NCBI GenBank assembly: GCA_013400115.1
Contig: VXBP01004071.1
Coordinates: 602,965-666,964, forward strand
From: Rhinopomastus cyanomelas
Taxonomy: Eukaryota > Chordata > Aves > Bucerotiformes > Rhinopomastidae
Length of the DNA stretch: 64,000 nt
Reading direction: 5' to 3'
A model generated the notes under the pieces. It saw nothing but the letters and a program-made list of their open reading frames with translations, was not told the origin of the DNA and did no database searches. A program made the position numbers and the translations under genes. Within the stretch, counting starts at the first letter, position 1. Each line of letters opens with the position of its first letter. Shown here one piece after another: positions 59,529 to 64,000 of the stretch.

Positions 59529-60078
59529 AATCACAGAATCACAGAAAATTAGGGATTGGAAGGGACCTCGAAAGATCATCCAGTCCAATCCCCCTGCCAG
59601 AGCAGGATCCCCTAGAGCAAGCCACACAGGAACATTTCCAGGTGAGTTTTAAATGTTTCCAGAGAAAGAGACTCCGCAACCCCCCCGGACAACAACTTCC
59701 AGTGCCCTGTCACCTTCACTGTGAAGAAGTTCCTTCTCATACACCCATTATGGTGTATTGCTAATAAGGTGCAATATTACACCTATTGCCCCTTGTCCTA
59801 TCATTAGTTGCCACTGAGCAGAGCCTGGGTCCATCCTCCTGACACCCACCCTTTCCACATTTATCAACATGAATGGGATCACCCCTCAGTCTTTGTTTCT
59901 CCAAGCTCAAGAGACCCAGCTCCCTCAGCTTTTCCTCATGAGACACACCACTCCCTTCATAATCTTTGTGGCTCTGCACTGGACTCTCTCCAGCAGTTCT
60001 GTATCTGTCTGGAACTGAGGGGCCCAGAACTGGACGCAATATTCCAGATGTGGTCTCACCAGGGCAGAGTAGAAATCA
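59529..60078 (-). mobile_element. CR1 LINE 3' fragment, group A, antisense, 550 bp
   Basis: atcacagaatcacagaaaat at the 3' tail side, then ctgccagagcaggatcccct, ctgagcagagcctgggtcca, gctctgcactggactctctc and ggtctcaccagggcagagta. The antisense reading frame carries YSALVRPHLEYCVQFWAPQF. A scrambled 35-40-base patch lies near 59740-59782. Confidence 0.95.
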
Positions 60079-62403
60079 CGATGAAGTGGGTGTTGTGAAC
60101 AAACTGCTGTCACAGAGGTGTTTTTATTAGGGATTTGTATTTACTAACAATCCTGAGGTGTAATTTGTCATTTTAATAGAGGGCCTTTATTCCTACTCAC
60201 TGTAGAAATGAAAGTTCAGAGAACATTTCTGTAGTGGTTGCTTTTGGAGCTCATTTCTTGTAGCTACTGGACTTGTGCTATCGATACTGTGAATTTATTA
60301 AGTCAAAATCTCAGCTGACCTTTGCTCTTGGCATCTTTCTTTCTTTCTGCTTTGGTCTCTGGAGGTTAGTCACTCACTGTGATGTGAAAGGGAGAAGAAT
60401 AGAGGGATGAGAAGCATAGTGTTTTAATCTTTTCCATGTTGTTGTGGGAGTGACTTCTATCGTAATATGTGTCCCAGTTATTGACCTCATTTGCTGGAGC
60501 AATGGAATGTGCGTGTTTTATTGATTGTGAAATACTCGCCCACTTTGCTAAGAGCATCTCTGCAAAGTATCAGGGGTCAGTCCTCTGTGGAATGGAGAAT
60601 TACTTGCAATGAAATCAGCGGGGTGAGGCTGTTTCACACCTGGCAGTGCTCTGATGGTGAGTGATACGGGTTTGGGTTCTTTTGCGCCAGCCACATCCTT
60701 CATCAGTAACGGATGCAATGCGAGGAAGGGTTCCCTGTGGGTGTGCCAGCTTGTTTAAACAACCGTTTGCAATTCCAGGTGGCAGAGGATCAGCTCAGGT
60801 AGGAAAACACCCTGTTGAGTAACAAAGCTGCTCTGGTGCAGTTTTTACCATATTGGTGGTTCCAGAGTTTCATTCCTGTAGGTGGTCTCCCAGTGTATCC
60901 CGGCACAGATCCTGCTGGCCAGCTGTGGGCCAGGCAATCACATTTTAGGACTATGGAGAGTGTGACTGATCCTTCCATGGCAATAGGTGTGAGCTATACT
61001 CTGGATCAGTACAAATTCTCCACCTCATACTTCAGTGGAGAGTTTTGTGAGCAGAGATGGATTTATTTTCAGAACACGCCTCTCATACATGAAGTGCTCT
61101 GACAGCTGTTTCCATCCTACCAGTGGTTTCATAGTTTGCAGAGGATATGGCTCAAACTGGCCGCTTGTAACGATAACAGATGCCAACAAATGTTGGTCCT
61201 TTTGGAGTGACTGCTGACTTTTTTCCCCCCTTACAAAGAAATGCCCTGTTTGTGGGTTTTGCTTTCCACGCCACCCTGGCTGCTCTCCCGACATGTGTCA
61301 GTGTGAGGCAGTGACCATAAAACAAACCGGGAGACAAAACAGCATGAGACAGTTCGCAGCTCAGTGGCAGAAGTTAGGGAACTCTAGGGGGATTGTTCCT
61401 AGAGAAAGGTGATTCTTGCGTGTACTCACCTCTGTGAGTCCCAGCACACCCAGTCCCTTCCTCCCTGCTGTGCTCTGGAGTCACTGGCAGAAGGATAACA
61501 GGTTTCTGCGCTGTATTGGCAGTGCTACTGGAGGACAGTGGTTAGCTTGGCTCTGGGAGGTCCGTGATGGTTTTGGGATGATAGCCAGGTGCAGCCACTG
61601 CAGTGGTGAAGCAGCAGCAAACAAGAGCTAGTTCCTCTCTTTTTGCAGCCCCCTTGGATTTGTGAACAATTAAAAAAGTTAAAACCAGCGAGCGGTGATT
61701 GCAGCCCTGCCTGGGGTGGGATGACAGGGGTCTTGTCTGTGTGCCACCCAGATGCTGGTGGATGGGATTACATCTCCCTGGGTCTGCCCAAGTGCTAATG
61801 GATGCTGGTTTGGATGTGGCTCACCAGCTCTGTCCAGCAGAGATCCATCACTCACCACCCTCTGGAGGTGCCACACTGATGGTAAGTGCTGGGGTCTGGT
61901 TCTGAGCACTTAGAGTGATGGAAGCTCCATGGTTCCCTGGTGTCCTTTGCTTTATGAGCAGAATGTTCTGTGGTTTTCCCACTCTGCAGCACAGTTTTGC
62001 TGAAGACAGGGATGGTTGTGGTGTTTCTCACTAGCACTGACTGTCAGAGTCTGATCTACACAGATCAGATCCTTGGCCTGGTGAGGATTTCAGGCTCATA
62101 CCATTTCCCCGTTTCTCCCATCTTTGCTTGTTTTCCCAGTACAAAAATCTCTGTGAGCCTTCAAGAGAAGAGAAGGTATGTTTTTCCCCTGTTTAAAGAG
62201 GTTTTTATCCTAGAACCATTCGCTACCCAGGAACCACAGAGCTGTCAGCTGGGCTCTGGGTCCTTGTGTTAATGGTGCATCAGGTGCTGCCTTTCTCTCT
62301 GTGGCTCCAGCAGCTCTAGAGCCCTGCTTTTGCGAGATACTTTTCCAACCCTGGGTCAACACCCTTACAGGCTCTGGAGAGACGATGGCACTGAAGGTGC
62401 TGC
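60079..62403. other. unique intronic sequence
   Basis: No repeat or gene recognised. Confidence 0.45.
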
Positions 62404-62559
62404 ACAGAGAGGTGGTGGAGTCACCATCCGTGGAGGCCTTTAAAAACTGAGTAGCTAAAGCACTTGAGACCATGGTCTGGGGGCTAGGGAGATGTTGGGA
62501 TGAGGGCTGGACTTGATGATCGTGGAGGTCCTTTCCAGCCATGATGAGTCTGTGGTTCT
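62404..62559 (+). mobile_element. CR1 3' fragment, older subfamily
   Basis: cacagagaggtggtggagtc, ggaggcctttaaaaactgag, ggctggacttgatgatcgtg and ctttccagccatgatgagtc with a gtctgtggttct end. Confidence 0.87.
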
Positions 62560-63058
62560 AATAGCCGTGATTATTCTAACAGCCTCTGCCTCTCCTTCCT
62601 TTGTGTGAGAGAGAAGCTCCTACGGATGTTCTCGAGCCCCTCTGTAGGGGCAGTTTTGCACTCAGTTTGTTCAAGAGAGCTGTGAGCTTTGCAGAGCAGC
62701 AGCAGTGCCTCATGTTCATACGATACCCGGCGCAAAGGGGATCCAAAGCAAAGTTAAATCTCAGCAATGCAGAAAGTCTTCCAACAGGCTTTGGGTGTGA
62801 AACCCAGTCCCATCAGAACAGGTGGGACTGCATGGGGCAAACACAGTAACAGGAGTGAATTCAGGATAGTGTTTCCTCCTCAGTTACCCCAGCAGTACAC
62901 AGGTTTGAAATACACACAGAGGTGTGAGAGTGGCAGATGTCTCCGATTCTCAGTGTGAATTGATTCCCCAGCTTCTTGTACTTTTTTTCTTCTGTTTCTT
63001 TGCTCAGTTGCATCCCAGGAACTTGAGTGTGTTTTCATTTGGTAGGGCCCTTCTGCAG
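62560..63058. other. unique intronic sequence
   Basis: No repeat or gene recognised. Confidence 0.45.
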
Positions 63059-63296
63059 TGTGGCCTCAGGTTGTGCCAGGGGAAGTTTAAGTTGGACATT
63101 AGGAAAAACTTCCTGGAAAGGGTTCTCAGGCCTTGGAACAGGCTGCCCAGGGAGGGGGTTGAATCACCATCCCTGGATGTGTTTCAAAGTCTTGTAGATC
63201 TGAGCTTTGAGGCAGGGTTTAGCGGTGGCCTTGGGACAGCTGGGTTAAAGGCTGGACTTGCTCATCTTAAAGGTCTTTTCCAACCTAAAAGATTCT
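63059..63296 (+). mobile_element. CR1 3' fragment, group D
   Basis: tgtggcctcaggttgtgcca, gttggacattaggaaaaact, ttggaacaggctgcccaggg and cttttccaacctaaaagatt. Confidence 0.9.
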
Positions 63297-63967
63297 CCTT
63301 ACTGCCACTTGAGCAGTGTCCCTGGCTCCTACTACTTTCAGGATGAAACGCTGAAAGCAGAAACAGGGAGGATTTAGTCTGAGATCTTTTTGTTTTCTTT
63401 GCAAGTGGCTTGTTCCCATTTACAAGCTCTACCAACGATTTAATTAGGCTAATTGCCCTTGACCGGGGAAGTGTAATGGCCTGCTGCCTCTCTAATGGCT
63501 TTTCCTCTGTCATTTGCCTTCTTGGCTTTGGGGTGGTGTGGTGAGAGCTGGGAGAGAAGCAGCAAAATGTTGGAGCTGGAAGGAGAGAAGAAACAGGTGT
63601 GTTCAAAGCAGAAGGTCCGTAGAGGTTATTGCATCCTCCTCAGGACTGCTGGAGCTTTCAAATCATTAAGGAAATGGATTTATTTCCTCCTCCACACCCA
63701 TTTGTTTTCTTTTTTCCTCCACAGAAACATTCTTTTCAGAAACCTGAATTCCCAGTTGGGAGGTTTCCCCTCACTATAAAGTAACAGGTGAAGTTTTATT
63801 ACGGGACTGGTGGGAACTTGTACGGAAACACTTTGAAAGAGGCTGATGTAGAGCTGACGGCAGGAGAAGCAGTTCCCCAACTAACAGTCTTTCCAGTATG
63901 AGACGCTGATGTGAGTGTAGGTGAAGTGAGGAGCCTAGAAAACAAAGACAAAAACTTCAGTAGCCAC
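63297..63967. other. unique intronic sequence
   Basis: No repeat or gene recognised. Confidence 0.45.
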
Positions 63968-64000
63968 AGGTGATCCTGCTGTGGTGGGGGGATTGGACTT
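63968..64000 (+). mobile_element. CR1 fragment running off the window, group A
   Basis: aggtgatcctgctgtggtgg then ggggattggactt, the start of a CR1 3' end cut by the window edge. Confidence 0.8.

Larger units (their letters stand above)
35819..64000 (+). other. AUTS2: AUTS2 intron 2 (5' part)
   Basis: No sequence resembling AUTS2 exon 3 or later was seen, so the rest of the window is taken as intron 2, also very long in known orthologues. It contains CR1 fragments, a 90-bp tandem duplication and an intragenic CpG island. Confidence 0.72.

Noticed and set aside
1..64000. tRNA, rRNA, CRISPR arrays, prokaryotic operons, endogenous retroviral genes
   Set aside because: Looked for and not seen: no tRNA-type B-box context, no regularly spaced repeats, no gag/pol/env-like ORFs, and the only RT remnants are CR1.

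Overview
The window reads as vertebrate intronic DNA, most likely from a bird. It has one recognisable protein-coding exon in 64 kb, about 17% of the sequence (my tally) is CR1 LINE debris in more than 30 fragments, and many of those fragments end in the (ATTCTRTG)-type tails typical of avian CR1. Two CORE-SINE/MIR-like relics also survive. CR1 density is high even for a bird, which would suit a CR1-rich lineage such as woodpeckers and allies; that is only a guess. There is no sign of bacterial genes, operons, CRISPR arrays or plasmid features.

The exon (35609-35818, + strand, 70 codons, phase 0/0, AG acceptor and GT donor) matches exon 2 of AUTS2, a nuclear Polycomb-associated neurodevelopmental regulator. 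On that reading, 1-35608 is the 3' part of the very long AUTS2 intron 1 and 35819-64000 is the 5' part of intron 2. No second exon of this gene and no other convincing gene was found.

Layout. 1-15 kb is dense CR1 with two nested insertions, one ambiguous base at 11650 and an amniote MIR-like relic at 13300-13505. 15.2-22.9 kb is the longest CR1-free stretch; it holds an AT-rich, homeodomain/POU/TCF-site-rich block (18170-18640) and a second MIR-like relic. 22.9-24.1 kb is a CR1 with an 864-bp second CR1 inside it, the latter keeping reverse-transcriptase coding sequence. 26.9-34 kb is a mixture of CR1 and repeat-free blocks, including a perfect 20-bp GATA palindrome at 31203. 33.9-40.4 kb is a CR1-free island around the exon, with a 90-bp tandem duplication at 37083. 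40.4-64 kb is intron 2 with many CR1s, one apparently permuted CR1 (3' half upstream of 5' half), an inverted CR1 pair at 59-60 kb and a 320-bp CpG island at 52.7-53.05 kb.

Points of most interest: two independent CR1 insertions at the same site of the same host CR1 family; the intronic CpG island next to a long pyrimidine tract; the permuted CR1; a strong bias of CR1s towards the AUTS2 sense strand; and several repeat-free blocks that look like conserved regulatory DNA. No claim here was tested by database search.
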